Shown here: positions 52,492 through 61,637 of the stretch, piece by piece
How positions within the stretch are numbered: the first letter of the stretch is position 1
Layout: the number at the start of each line of letters is the position of its first letter
DNA from: JAXLQL01 sp046331625
GTDB lineage: Bacteria > Acidobacteriota > Terriglobia > Bryobacterales > Bryobacteraceae
DNA: 64,000 bases
Assembly: GCA_046331625.1 (NCBI GenBank)
Contig: JAXLQL010000005.1
Location: 62,001 to 126,000 of the forward strand
Direction: 5' to 3'
The notes under the pieces: generated by a model
The model's input: only the letters and a program-made list of their open reading frames with translations
Told to the model about the DNA's origin: nothing
Database searches by the model: none
Made by a program: the position numbers and the translations under genes

Positions 52492-53826
52492 GCTTATCCT
52501 CCTCGAGCCGTGCGGCGCCGGCCAGAAAGCGTTCCGTCGCTTTCTCGGCCAACCCTACGGTCTCATTGACGTTCAAAGTTCCGTTGACAATGTGCGACGA
52601 GTTCACCAGATAGAGCCCAGGGACCGATGTAGTCATCGGAGGCACCAGTTCCGAGTAGCCGAGCACCGGAAGCGGGAAGACGTGCCGCACACGCGAGACC
52701 GCGAATGCGAGAATCGACCGTCGATCGAACGCGCGGTACATCTGCTCCACGCCCGAGACGAAGCGCTCGCGGATCTCGTCATCGCTTGCCTCGAACAGCG
52801 CATCATCCGGCCCCACGTACTTGGGCAGATAGACCAGCGCGTTGCCGCCGAACTCGCTGCGATCCACCAGCGCGCTCATGTCGATCACGCCCGTGAATGG
52901 CAGCCCCGCGTCAGTGATGTTGGTCACGTAGTAGGGAGTCAACGGCTCCCGGACGAGCATCGATGCACAGACGATGCCCTGGTAGGGCAGGCCGCTCGCC
53001 ATTCTCGCTTCGCGCTGGCTCAACCCGGAACAGATCCGCGCCGCCACGGGCGAGGCCATGGTGCCCACCACATTCGAGAAGTGGCGGCGCACTCCGTTGG
53101 CCTGCGTCACCAGCAATCCTCCCGACGCCCGCTCCACCCGCGAGACCGCACACTCCTTCACTATCTCCACGCCGGAAGCGGTGAGCGTGGATTCAAAAGC
53201 ATGCAGCAGCCGGGCGTAGCCTCCTGGCAGGTAGCCGAACATCTCCTGCTTCATCCCGCTGCGGCGCGCCGCGTAGAGCCGTGCAATCGTAGCCCATATG
53301 AACGCCGCCGACGTTTGGCGGTAGCTCTCGCCGAGTTTGGACCGCAGCAGTGGCAGCCACACCTTCTCGAACGTGCGATCACCCGACCACTTCCGCAACC
53401 ACACCTCCACGGGAACGTGTTCGAGTTCGCGCCAGTTCTCAATGCGGGAGGCATGCAGGATGGTAGCCGCCAGGCGAGCTTTGTCCACCAGTCCAATGAG
53501 GGGAAAGCGGAGAAAATCCAGGCTCGACGACATCGAGACGTGGCGGCCTTCGGAGTAGAAGCCGGTCTTGCTCTGACGCCACTCCATCTCCTGTTCGAGC
53601 CCCAGCTCACCGAGCAAGCCGCGCAGCCGCTGTCAGAAAGCAGTGTTACGTGGTAGTGGCGGTCCCAGACGATCCTGCCCAGGTTCCATGGAGCAGCGAG
53701 CCCACCCAATTCCCGCGCGGACTCGATCACCGTGACACGCTGCCCAGCCTTCGCCAGCCGCAAAGCAACGCTCAGTCCAAGCATGCCGCCGCCGAGCACA
53801 CACCAGGTGTTGCCAGTTGCCTTCAT
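52457..53826 (-). pseudogene. FAD-dependent amine-oxidase/PPOX-like protein, frameshifted
   Basis: The N-terminal part is read from 53826: CVLGGGMLGLSVALRLAKAGQRVTVIESARELGGLAAPW, the FAD-binding loop. After DRHYHVTLLSDS the frame is lost. The next frame resumes as LRGLLGELGLEQEMEWRQSKTGFY and runs to 52457, ending with the FAD-binding VPGLYLVNSSHIVNGTLNVNETV region. Restoring one base near 53626-53630 (AGCGG to AGCCGG on the minus strand) joins the two halves perfectly. It is either a true single-base deletion or a sequencing error. Similar genes occur in polysaccharide clusters. Confidence 0.82.
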
Positions 53827-53836
53827 GGTCGAGACG

Positions 53837-54499
53837 TCACGCCGCCTGATCGCACTGCGCCGCGGTCAGCACTCCGGGACCGATGTCTTCCACGGTGTCC
53901 CCAGTAACGCGATAGCGCCAGCCACACAGAGAGCACTCGATCGGCTTTCCAGCCGGCAGCGGGCCGTCAGCCAAGCGGAACAGGGGATGTCCGCAGCGGC
54001 AAACGCAGGCCACCGGTTTGGCCGGTACTCCAATCACCATGTGGAAGTCTGCCACTGATCTCGTCACCACGGCGCCCATGCCGACCATCGCGAAGCGGCC
54101 AATGGTAAGGTCATTGCCGATGGTGCAATTCGCGCCGATCGTAGCGCCTTGCTTCACCAGCGTGCGGCGCGTGTTCTCGTCGGGTGCGGAGTTGAGCAAC
54201 TCGCTTAGATCCGGCGTGCAGGCGCGCGGAAACTGGTCATTGGTGAACACCGTGTGCGCGGCGATCATCACGCCATCTTCGATGGTCACGAAGGCGGGAA
54301 TGTAGACGCAAGCGTTGAGCTTGCAGCGATCGCCGACCTTGGCATCGCCAGCGATGTAGGTCTTCTCGCCGATGATGCAGTTCGATCCGACAACCGCACC
54401 CCGGCGAATGTGGACGTTGTCCCAAACAGCGGTTCCGGCCCCAATCTCGGCGCCGCTTTCGATGATTGCCGTTGCATGAATCTTTACGGTGGTTTCCAC
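53837..54499 (-). CDS. WbpD/WlbB-like hexapeptide acyltransferase with zinc ribbon
   Basis: This 220-residue left-handed beta-helix protein has hexapeptide repeats (IGAGTAVWDNVHIRRGAVVGSNCIIG) and the WbpD-type segment VFTNDQFPRACTP, then TIGANCTIGNDLTIGRFAMVGMGAVVTRSV. WbpD acetylates UDP-2-acetamido-3-amino-glucuronate. The C-terminus adds a zinc-ribbon-like CRCGHP...CSLCGW. GTG at 54499 with GGAG nine bases upstream is the likely start. Confidence 0.85.
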   Translation of the reverse strand: METTVKIHATAIIESGAEIGAGTAVWDNVHIRRGAVVGSNCIIGEKTYIAGDAKVGDRCKLNACVYIPAFVTIEDGVMIAAHTVFTNDQFPRACTPDLSELLNSAPDENTRRTLVKQGATIGANCTIGNDLTIGRFAMVGMGAVVTRSVADFHMVIGVPAKPVACVCRCGHPLFRLADGPLPAGKPIECSLCGWRYRVTGDTVEDIGPGVLTAAQCDQAA

Positions 54500-54547
54500 T
54501 CTGACTCGCTCCGCTTGCAAAGTTGTTTGATGCGATCCCCGAGTGAG

Positions 54548-55543
54548 CTAGGCGGCCAGTGCCTGCCGATCGTCGAGCGATGACCAAGCCCCAGACCTCA
54601 TGGAACGATAGGCGCACTCCACTGCCTGCTGCACGGCCACGCATTCCTGCAGCGTGATCCAGCCCATTCCCCGCCCTTGTGCCATGTCGCGGAACGCCGA
54701 CATCATCCGTTCGTGCGCGACATTCTTGTCGTAGCCATTGGCGATCTGCACCGGCGGCTCCCCGTTCTTGCGGACGAACGATGACTTCCAGCCGATCGCG
54801 ATCGACCCTTTCGAACCCCTCACGGTCAGGTAAGTGTCACTGGCCGGTTGCATGCTCCATGTCAGCGTTACCTCGCCGACCACCCCGGAAGCGGTCTCGG
54901 CCAATACGATCGCCTGGTCTTCCACTTCCAGTTTCTGCAGCGGATGCAGGCGCGCCGCGTGTACGCGCTCGATAGGCCCGAAGAGGAACTGCAGAAGGTC
55001 CAGCGCGTGGGAGCCGTTATCCATAATCACTCCACCACCGGCGATCCGTAGCGACGAGTTCCAGCGCTGGGTCATATCGACAGCGCCCGCGAACTCGATT
55101 GCTGCCGAGACTACCTCCCCAATGCCGCCTTCCCGGATCATCTGTCTCGCCTGGTTGATCTCCGGCACGTGACGGAACTTGGTAGCCATCTGGAGCTTGG
55201 CGCCGGTGGTGCGCGAAATCCGCGTCAACCGCTCGGCTGCCGCCGGATTGACCGCCAGGGGCTTCTCGCACAAGACGTGCACTCCTTGTTCCATCGCCCG
55301 AGCCGCCATGGGCAGATGCATCGCCGGCGGCGTGCAAAGGCTCACGGCATCGATCGAGCCGCCTCGCAGCATTTCCGGCAGCGTCGCGTAGCACGGCAGC
55401 GATGCCGATGCTGCGCGCTTCTGCGCGTCCGAGTCGTCGTCGCAAACGGCGACCACCTCGACTCCCGGCACTCGCCGCCAAGCGTCCAAGTGGACGCCGC
55501 CAATCCTCCCGAGACCTGCAATCGCAACTTTGAATGAATTCAC
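54548..55543 (-). CDS. Gfo/Idh/MocA dehydrogenase, WlbA/WbpB-like
   Basis: This 331-residue NAD-dependent dehydrogenase has KVAIAGLGRIGGVHLDAWRRVPGVEVVAVCD, LCTPPAMHLPMAARAMEQGVHVLCEKPLAV and GGGVIMDNGSHALDLLQFLFG. In Wlb/Wbp pathways this family oxidises UDP-GlcNAcA at C3 before amination by the DegT enzyme. It begins the minus-strand cluster. The start is GTG at 55543; a frame to 55579 adds 12 residues. Confidence 0.87.
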   Translation of the reverse strand: MNSFKVAIAGLGRIGGVHLDAWRRVPGVEVVAVCDDDSDAQKRAASASLPCYATLPEMLRGGSIDAVSLCTPPAMHLPMAARAMEQGVHVLCEKPLAVNPAAAERLTRISRTTGAKLQMATKFRHVPEINQARQMIREGGIGEVVSAAIEFAGAVDMTQRWNSSLRIAGGGVIMDNGSHALDLLQFLFGPIERVHAARLHPLQKLEVEDQAIVLAETASGVVGEVTLTWSMQPASDTYLTVRGSKGSIAIGWKSSFVRKNGEPPVQIANGYDKNVAHERMMSAFRDMAQGRGMGWITLQECVAVQQAVECAYRSMRSGAWSSLDDRQALAA

Positions 55544-55660
55544 GTGTTCCCTCGAAAGTCCAATCCTACGCGGGGGCATAGGGTGTAAACAAGAAACTTT
55601 CCCGTTCTTCGTACCGCAGTACGGGGCGATAGGTTTGTGGTACGGGTGAGATTATGGGGA

Positions 55661-58099
55661 CTAGAGCCCCCCCGAACGCGCTCGGGCGGCTTCGTTCGGT
55701 CTGCCAGTGGCTTCATACAAGCGAGCCAGCGTGGCGAAGCATTCGCCGATCCGCCGGTCTGAGGCGTGGCGCGCTTTCTTCATGATTTCGCAGTTGGTTA
55801 CCAGAATTCTCTCCGCCTCGGCGTAGCGCCCGGCCAGCACTTGGCACTCGGCCTGCGCTGCTTCGGCTGCGGCAATTCGAAAGTGCCCCGGTGGAAAGGC
55901 CGCGCGCAAGGCGCGGAACGCTTCCTCGAACTCGCGCTCCCCACCCCGCCCACCGCCGGCCCAGCAGCTAGCCCTCGCCAGGCCCAAAATGGCTGGACCG
56001 AGCGATAGAGTATCGTTGGGGGGGAAACGCTGCCTGCCGATCCTTACGGCTTCGCGTGAACTCTCCACCGACTTGGCATAGTCCCGCCTGGCGAATTGAA
56101 TCTGGGCCAAGTAACGCAACGCGTCCGCCTGCGATTCATTGTCGGGACCGTAGAGCTTTTGCGATTGAGCGATCGCCTCTCTCACGCTCGCTTCGGCCCC
56201 ATCCAAATCGCCCGCGTTGATCAGAGCCCAGCCGAGGTTGTTCAGCGCATCGATGATCTCCGGGTGCGGATCCGCCAGGGTGCGTCTCTGCGCGGCGATT
56301 AACTCGCGGTAAAGCGGCGCCGCCTTTCGAAAATCCATCTCGAGTGTGGCGTTGCTTTGCATCAGGTGTAGTCGCGTGGGATCGCCCGGAGCAAGGATCC
56401 GGTCAGCGATCGCCATCGCCTCGTCCAGCTTCTTTCGTGCCGCGACACGGTCTCCCTTCAGGCGCAGATGGCCAGACTGGTTATGCAACACCCGGATATG
56501 GAGTTCCGTGGGCTTGCCCGGCGGCAGCGCCGCGTAGGCCTCTTTGCCGATCTCGATCGACTCGGGCAGCCGTCCCAAATATGCAGCGGTAATCGAAAGG
56601 TCAGAGAGCGCATCAGCAAGTTCAGCGCGATTCACCACTGGCTGCGCGCGCAGCAGCGCAACTGCGTCTTTCAGAACAGCCTCAGCGGTGACGTAGTCGC
56701 GCAGGTTCGTGTACACGCCGCCCAGTTTCGCCAGAAGCACTCCGTGCATTTCGGGTTCGTCTTTGAGCTGCGTCTTCAGCCGCTCGCGAGCGCGCGCGAG
56801 GATATCGCGGGCGCTGATCTTCTCGCCTTTGCTTTGCGTCGGGTCCGGCATGTTGAACACGTCGACGAGCAGCGCGGCCACTCGCTCGGCCTTCTTCTGC
56901 TCGGCGCGCGCCACGGTCCGCTCACGCAGCGCCCACACCGAGAATCCGAGCACGCTGGCGATAGTCACAGCCGCAGCCATGGCAGCGATCCGGTTTCGGC
57001 GAAGGAATTTCGCGGCCCGATACCGGAACGTATCCGGGCGCGCCTTCACTGGCAATCCGTCGAGATGGCGTTCCACGTCGGCGCTGAACTCGGCTACCGA
57101 ACCATAGCGCCGGGCCGGCTCCTTGCGCAGAGCCATCAGGATGATCGAGTCGAGATCCCCAGCGAGTTCCTTCGCCAGCGTGTGCGGAACGATTGCCGGA
57201 TCTTCGCACACCGCCCGCATCATTTCGGCAGCGGTGGACCTGCGCCCGCCGGGGTAAGGCAACTGCCCGGTCAACAGTTCGAACAGCACCACGCCGAGCG
57301 AATACACGTCGGACGCTGTGGTTACGTTCTCCCCGCGAACTTGCTCCGGGCTCGCGTAGCTGGGAGTCAGCGCTTGAAGCCCCGTGCGTGTCGCTCCGGA
57401 ATCGTCTTCTTCCATCAGCTTGGCGATGCCGAAATCGAGAAGTTTCACCGCGCCCGACGAGTCCACCAGGATGTTGTCGGGTTTGAGGTCGCGATGCACG
57501 ATCAGGTAGCGGTGCGCATACTCCACGGCGCTGCAAACCTGCTGGAAAAGCCGCAGCCTGGCGACGGCACCCAATTTCCGGTCACGGCAGTAGTCGAGCA
57601 GCGGCTGGCCATCCACGTATTCCATGACCAGGTACGGAAGCCCCTCTTCAGTGGTGCCACCATCGATCAGGCGCGCTACATTCGGGTGATTCAACGTGGC
57701 CAGGATCTGGCGCTCCCGCCGGAAACGCGCGATCAACTCGGGCCGCACCAGGGCCCGGGAAATCAGCTTTACGGCTACTTTCTGCTGATACTGGGCGTCG
57801 CCCCGCTCGGCCAAGTGGACCGAGCCCATGCCGCCGTGTCCCAACAGCCGAACCAGCCGATAGTTGCCCACCTTACTGACGGTGGGTTCCAGGCCGGCCG
57901 CCGCCTCGGTCACCGCGCGGTAGAGGGTGTCGCCGGCGTCACCGCTTTCGGCCAGCATGTGGAGCACTTCCTGAACCATCGGCTCGTCCGCGGCGCGGGC
58001 CCGGACAAACGGGTCTCGTTCCTGAGCCGGCAGTTCTAGCGCGGCTTCGAAGATCTGCTCGATCTGGTGCCACCGCTCCGGAGTCATCGACACAGCCAT
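55661..58099 (-). CDS. Ser/Thr protein kinase with TPR region
   Basis: This 812-residue protein has an N-terminal helical domain (PERWHQIEQIFEAALELPAQER) and a PknB-type kinase at about 78-345: LLGHGGMGSVHLAE, VAVKLIS, IVHRDLKPDNILVD and LLDFGIAKL. A membrane segment lies near 384-402 (AAMAAAVTIASVLGFSVWAL), then TPR-like repeats to the end. All catalytic residues are present. GAGGAG close to the ATG at 58099 fixes the start. It is divergent from an ECF sigma factor, a pairing common in acidobacteria. Confidence 0.93.
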   Translation of the reverse strand: MAVSMTPERWHQIEQIFEAALELPAQERDPFVRARAADEPMVQEVLHMLAESGDAGDTLYRAVTEAAAGLEPTVSKVGNYRLVRLLGHGGMGSVHLAERGDAQYQQKVAVKLISRALVRPELIARFRRERQILATLNHPNVARLIDGGTTEEGLPYLVMEYVDGQPLLDYCRDRKLGAVARLRLFQQVCSAVEYAHRYLIVHRDLKPDNILVDSSGAVKLLDFGIAKLMEEDDSGATRTGLQALTPSYASPEQVRGENVTTASDVYSLGVVLFELLTGQLPYPGGRRSTAAEMMRAVCEDPAIVPHTLAKELAGDLDSIILMALRKEPARRYGSVAEFSADVERHLDGLPVKARPDTFRYRAAKFLRRNRIAAMAAAVTIASVLGFSVWALRERTVARAEQKKAERVAALLVDVFNMPDPTQSKGEKISARDILARARERLKTQLKDEPEMHGVLLAKLGGVYTNLRDYVTAEAVLKDAVALLRAQPVVNRAELADALSDLSITAAYLGRLPESIEIGKEAYAALPPGKPTELHIRVLHNQSGHLRLKGDRVAARKKLDEAMAIADRILAPGDPTRLHLMQSNATLEMDFRKAAPLYRELIAAQRRTLADPHPEIIDALNNLGWALINAGDLDGAEASVREAIAQSQKLYGPDNESQADALRYLAQIQFARRDYAKSVESSREAVRIGRQRFPPNDTLSLGPAILGLARASCWAGGGRGGEREFEEAFRALRAAFPPGHFRIAAAEAAQAECQVLAGRYAEAERILVTNCEIMKKARHASDRRIGECFATLARLYEATGRPNEAARARSGGL

Positions 58100-58172
58100 C
58101 TTACTCCTCAAGCGGAATCGGGAGGCTGAAGCAGTCGCGAGTCATCTGATAGGATGGCGCAAAGGCCAGTCC

Positions 58173-58745
58173 ATGCCAACCGAGGGAACCGAAGTCACAA
58201 CGCTGCTCCAACGCTGGCAGCAGGGAGACAGCAATGCGCTCGAACAACTGGCGCCAATGGTTTTGCGCGAACTGCGAGCCATGGCGGCATCATACCTGCG
58301 TTCTGAGCGCTCCGAGCACACCCTGCAGCCGACGGCCCTCGTGTCCGAAGTCTTCCTCCGCATCATGCAAAACGAACCCACCTCGGTGGAGAACCGTGCT
58401 CGCTTCTTCGGCTTCGCTTCGCGCCTGATGCGGAACATCCTGGTGGACCACGCACGCCAGCGCATGGCCCAGAAGCGCGGATCCGGCGGCCCCAGCGTCA
58501 CGCTTGCCGACAGCTTCAGTGACGGAGGTCCGAAGTTCGAGGTGATCGCGCTCCACGAGACCCTCGACAAGCTCGGCCAATTCGATGAGCGTAAAGCCAG
58601 GATCATCGAGATGAAGTACTTCGGCGGGCTCACCTTTGAGCAGATCGTCAGCGTCACGGGCCTGTCGAACTCCACGGTGCAGCGGGACCTTCGCACAGCG
58701 GAAGCCTGGATCAAGGCTCAGATGCGTGGCGAGCCCCTCGCGTAG
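58173..58745 (+). CDS. ECF-type RNA polymerase sigma factor (TIGR02999-like)
   Basis: This 190-residue protein has sigma region 2 (LVSEVFLRIMQNEP..., ARFFGFASRLMRNILVDHARQRMAQKRG) and region 4 (DERKARIIEMKYFGGLTFEQIVSVTGLSNSTVQRDLRTAEAWIKAQM). The pattern matches the large ECF group found with Ser/Thr kinases in acidobacteria and planctomycetes, where phosphorylation or the kinase context replaces an anti-sigma factor. It shares the 58100-58172 promoter region with the kinase. Confidence 0.92.
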   Translation: MPTEGTEVTTLLQRWQQGDSNALEQLAPMVLRELRAMAASYLRSERSEHTLQPTALVSEVFLRIMQNEPTSVENRARFFGFASRLMRNILVDHARQRMAQKRGSGGPSVTLADSFSDGGPKFEVIALHETLDKLGQFDERKARIIEMKYFGGLTFEQIVSVTGLSNSTVQRDLRTAEAWIKAQMRGEPLA

Positions 58746-58752
58746 GAAAAAA

Positions 58753-58781
58753 GCCCGGTGCGGGATCGGTTCGCACCGGGC
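58753..58781 (-). terminator. Rho-independent terminator of the FecR-domain gene
   Basis: GCCCGGTGCG (58753-58762) and CGCACCGGGC (58772-58781) form a perfect 10-bp stem with a nine-base loop. Read on the minus strand the stem is followed by six T's. It lies eight bases after the sigma-factor stop and 30 bases past the stop at 58811 of the alternative FecR-gene frame. Confidence 0.85.
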
Positions 58782-58937
58782 ATGAAAAGGGATCGTTTTC
58801 TCTGCGTGGATCAGCGTCCGCGATGGCCACCGCCGCCACCGCTTCGCCCACCGCCACCACCACCGCCGCCACTCATGCGGCCACCGCCGCCGCTGCTCGA
58901 ACGGCCGCCTGAGAGTCCGCCACCCGAGGAACCGCTA

Positions 58938-61466
58938 CTACGGCTGGAACCACCACCCGAATAACCGCCAAAGCGTACCGCTGCTCGATCCACTCGAGTA
59001 GCCGCCGCTGCTTCGTCCGCCGAATCCACCGTAGCTTCCTCCGCCGTAGCCGCCTCCGCCTCCGTAGTACTGCTGGCGTTGGCTGCTGCGTCCGGCATCG
59101 TTCTGTGTGGAGCGCTCGCGAACAATGGGCGGCGAGATCCGTATGGAACTATCGCCGCCGGAGTTCGAGCGGCTTTGTCCGCGTGAGGAGCCACCGCTGT
59201 CTGAGCCGCGCCGCGAAGACGCGCCGGAGTCACCCGAAGAACCTTGGTCAAACCGCCGCCACGAGCCTGAGTCGGATCCGTTATCGGAGAAGTTGGACCG
59301 CCGCCCACTGCCGCGGTCCATTTGGCGCGACCCGTCTCCGCCGCCGCGGCTGCCGCTATTGTCTCCGCCACTGCGGCCACTGCCGCTGTTGTCTCCGCCG
59401 CTGCGCGCACCGCTGTCACCGCCGCGGTTTCCGCGATCCATTGTGCGAGAGCCGCTGTCTTGGCCGCGAGACCCGGCGTCTTGGCCGCGTGAGGTGTCTC
59501 CACCGCCACGCCAACTGCCGCTGTCTCCGCCGCGGCTGCCGCGATCCATCGTCCGCGACCCTGGATCCTGGCTGCGCGATCCATCCGATCCACCGCGCGA
59601 AGGTTCGCCGAATCGCCGCCATCCGCCGTCACTCGATCCGTCACTGCCGCGTGTACCGCGATCCATCGTGCGCGACCCGGGATCGCTGCGCCGCGAAGTA
59701 TCCGCTCCGCCACGGGCGCTGCCAGCATCGGCATTGCGCGATGGCTCGCCGAATCGGCGCCACCCGCCATTGTCACTGCTGCCGCTGTTGTGATCGGCGG
59801 TACGAGAGCCGCTATCGGTGGTGCGCGAGGAGGAGTCTCCCGAGCGCCGCCAACTGCCGCGATCCGCGGAGTCCGCTGTCCGTCCCGCTTCGGCGCCGCT
59901 GCGCGGAGAGTCCGCACGATAGCCCGGTCCCGCGTTGCCATCCACGCCACGAGTGGCGGACGGCGTGCCGCGCGATCCAGAGTCGATTCCGCGTCCACCG
60001 TGGGAAGCGTCGCCGAACGTCCGCTGCGTCACCTGCTCCATGCCACGGCGTTGTTCGTCGAAGCTCACGCGGCTGACTTGTGCCGGAGCACGCCGGCTGA
60101 AGAATCGGTCTTGTCCCGCACCCTGGGCGTTGATCCGCCCCGGTTCGCGGTCGGACATCCGCAGGCTCCCACGATCGGGAACCATCGGCATCTGTCCACG
60201 CACTACCGACGCTTGCCGCAACTCAGATTCGCCCACGCGGTGGAAGTTGCCCACGCGGCCGCTGCGGAAGTCGTTTCCGTCGATCACCGACATGCCGTTG
60301 TGGACTCGCGCATTGCGATACGTGTTGTAGATGTTGATGTTGTTGACGATCGTGGTCCGGTTGCCGTAGTAGCCGCCGTTGCGATAGCCGCCGTAGTAGC
60401 CGCGCCCGTACCAGGGGCGGAAGACTTCATAGGGCGCCAGAGGGCACCATCCCACGCGACCGAAGCCAAGGCCTACGCCGAAGCTCACGCCTCCCCAACT
60501 GTTCCAACCGAAGAATGACACCAGCGCCGGCCGCCAGAAGTGTCGGCTGCGATATCCACCCGGCCACCAGCACCAGCCATGAGGCGCACTGTAGAACCAA
60601 CGCCCGTAGTGATAAGGAGCCCAACCCCACGAGTCATAGCTCACCCACGTCCAGCCGTACCAATCGACCCACACCCAACGCCCTGCTCTGTAGGGAGCCC
60701 AGTCAGCCGCGGCGTACGGCGTCCAAACTTGGCCATAAGGCGCCACATCCACCCAGCGGCCATGGCCATCTAGGTCCTCGGCGCCATAGACGTCGCGCGA
60801 GACGTAGTCATAAGACCGCGAGCGGTTCAGCTCATTGTCGCGGCGGTCGTTCCAGGAGTCCCAGTTGTCATCGGGAATCGCGCGCGTCACTTGGAACTCG
60901 GGGTCGGAAACAGTGCCCCGGGCGATCATCGTGCGGCCATGTGCCAACCGCTCGGTTCCTTTGGGTGTGAAGATTTCCACTTCGCCGGAACGGACGGAGA
61001 TCTCTGTGGTTCCATCTTCCCGAACGTCAATCCGGTACATGCCGCGACGGAGAGGCCTTACCGAGACGGACGGAGTGGAGATCTCGACCTCGGATTCGGA
61101 GTCACGCAGCACGCGGAAGGTAGTGAGTCCGCGAGCCACCTGCACCGTGTAACGGCGCTGCTCGATTTCAGACAGGCGAATCTCGGCGTTGGCGGAAAGG
61201 CGAATCATGTTCGCGTGATCGAACTGCACCTCGGCATGCGCACCCGGGCCCGTGTAGATCCTGTCCTCCACCATGAGCGGCGCGTTGATGGCCGCCGCGG
61301 TGACGTCTCCAGAGTCGCCACGGCGAACCGTCACATCTCCGTTCATCAGGCTCATGCGAGCGACGCCACGGCCGGGAACGTCTTCCTCGTCCCGGTCTTG
61401 CTGATCTTGCGCCACCAGGGGGAGCGCCGCGATCGCGATCAGAGCAGCCAGCAGTTTGTGCCTCAT
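58938..61466 (-). CDS. FecR-domain/DUF6600-like exported protein with Gly/Arg/Ser-rich tail
   Basis: This 842-residue protein has a signal peptide (LLAALIAIAALPLVAQ). A FecR domain at about 35-180 (GDVTVRRGDSGDVTAAAINAPLMVEDRIYTG) is followed by Tyr/Trp-rich DUF6600-like sequence at about 230-350 (WTPYAAADWAPYRAGRWVWVDWYGWTWV) and a long low-complexity Gly/Arg/Ser/Asp tail. Near 58970-58985 the tail appears frameshifted: a neighbouring minus frame continues with Gly/Ser-rich sequence of the same style to a stop at 58811, just before a terminator. FecR domains usually sense or bind at the envelope. Confidence 0.85.
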   Translation of the reverse strand: MRHKLLAALIAIAALPLVAQDQQDRDEEDVPGRGVARMSLMNGDVTVRRGDSGDVTAAAINAPLMVEDRIYTGPGAHAEVQFDHANMIRLSANAEIRLSEIEQRRYTVQVARGLTTFRVLRDSESEVEISTPSVSVRPLRRGMYRIDVREDGTTEISVRSGEVEIFTPKGTERLAHGRTMIARGTVSDPEFQVTRAIPDDNWDSWNDRRDNELNRSRSYDYVSRDVYGAEDLDGHGRWVDVAPYGQVWTPYAAADWAPYRAGRWVWVDWYGWTWVSYDSWGWAPYHYGRWFYSAPHGWCWWPGGYRSRHFWRPALVSFFGWNSWGGVSFGVGLGFGRVGWCPLAPYEVFRPWYGRGYYGGYRNGGYYGNRTTIVNNINIYNTYRNARVHNGMSVIDGNDFRSGRVGNFHRVGESELRQASVVRGQMPMVPDRGSLRMSDREPGRINAQGAGQDRFFSRRAPAQVSRVSFDEQRRGMEQVTQRTFGDASHGGRGIDSGSRGTPSATRGVDGNAGPGYRADSPRSGAEAGRTADSADRGSWRRSGDSSSRTTDSGSRTADHNSGSSDNGGWRRFGEPSRNADAGSARGGADTSRRSDPGSRTMDRGTRGSDGSSDGGWRRFGEPSRGGSDGSRSQDPGSRTMDRGSRGGDSGSWRGGGDTSRGQDAGSRGQDSGSRTMDRGNRGGDSGARSGGDNSGSGRSGGDNSGSRGGGDGSRQMDRGSGRRSNFSDNGSDSGSWRRFDQGSSGDSGASSRRGSDSGGSSRGQSRSNSGGDSSIRISPPIVRERSTQNDAGRSSQRQQYYGGGGGYGGGSYGGFGGRSSGGYSSGSSSGTLWRLFGWWFQP

Positions 61467-61561
61467 CGTGGTAGCCTTTCACCGCAATTGTTGCACGGTG
61501 GCTACCAAATATGTAAAGCGATGATTACAAACCACATGACTTCGCGGCAGCAGGCGAGCGA

Positions 61562-61632
61562 GGTGGCTGAAAACCACCACTTGACGGCTGCTTGCAGCCG
61601 AACCGGTACTTGGTGCAGCTAAAATACTGGTT
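61562..61632. repeat. three consecutive hairpins ahead of the 61638 gene
   Basis: GGTGG/CCACC pair at 61562-61578, CGGCTG/CAGCCG at 61585-61600, and AACCGGTA/TACTGGTT (one mismatch) at 61601-61632. The last arm ends six bases before the ATG at 61638. They could form a structured leader or be a degenerate dispersed repeat. They are unlike the TTCA twin-hairpin family in loop sequence. Confidence 0.5.
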
Positions 61633-61637
61633 CAGCA

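Noticed and set aside
56468..58039. 523-residue plus-strand open frame
   Set aside because: Antisense to the Ser/Thr kinase, whose catalytic motifs are intact.
58811..59998. 395-residue Ala/Arg-rich minus frame as an independent gene
   Set aside because: Most of it is an out-of-frame reading of the FecR protein's low-complexity tail. Only its last ~50 codons look real, as a frameshifted end of that gene.
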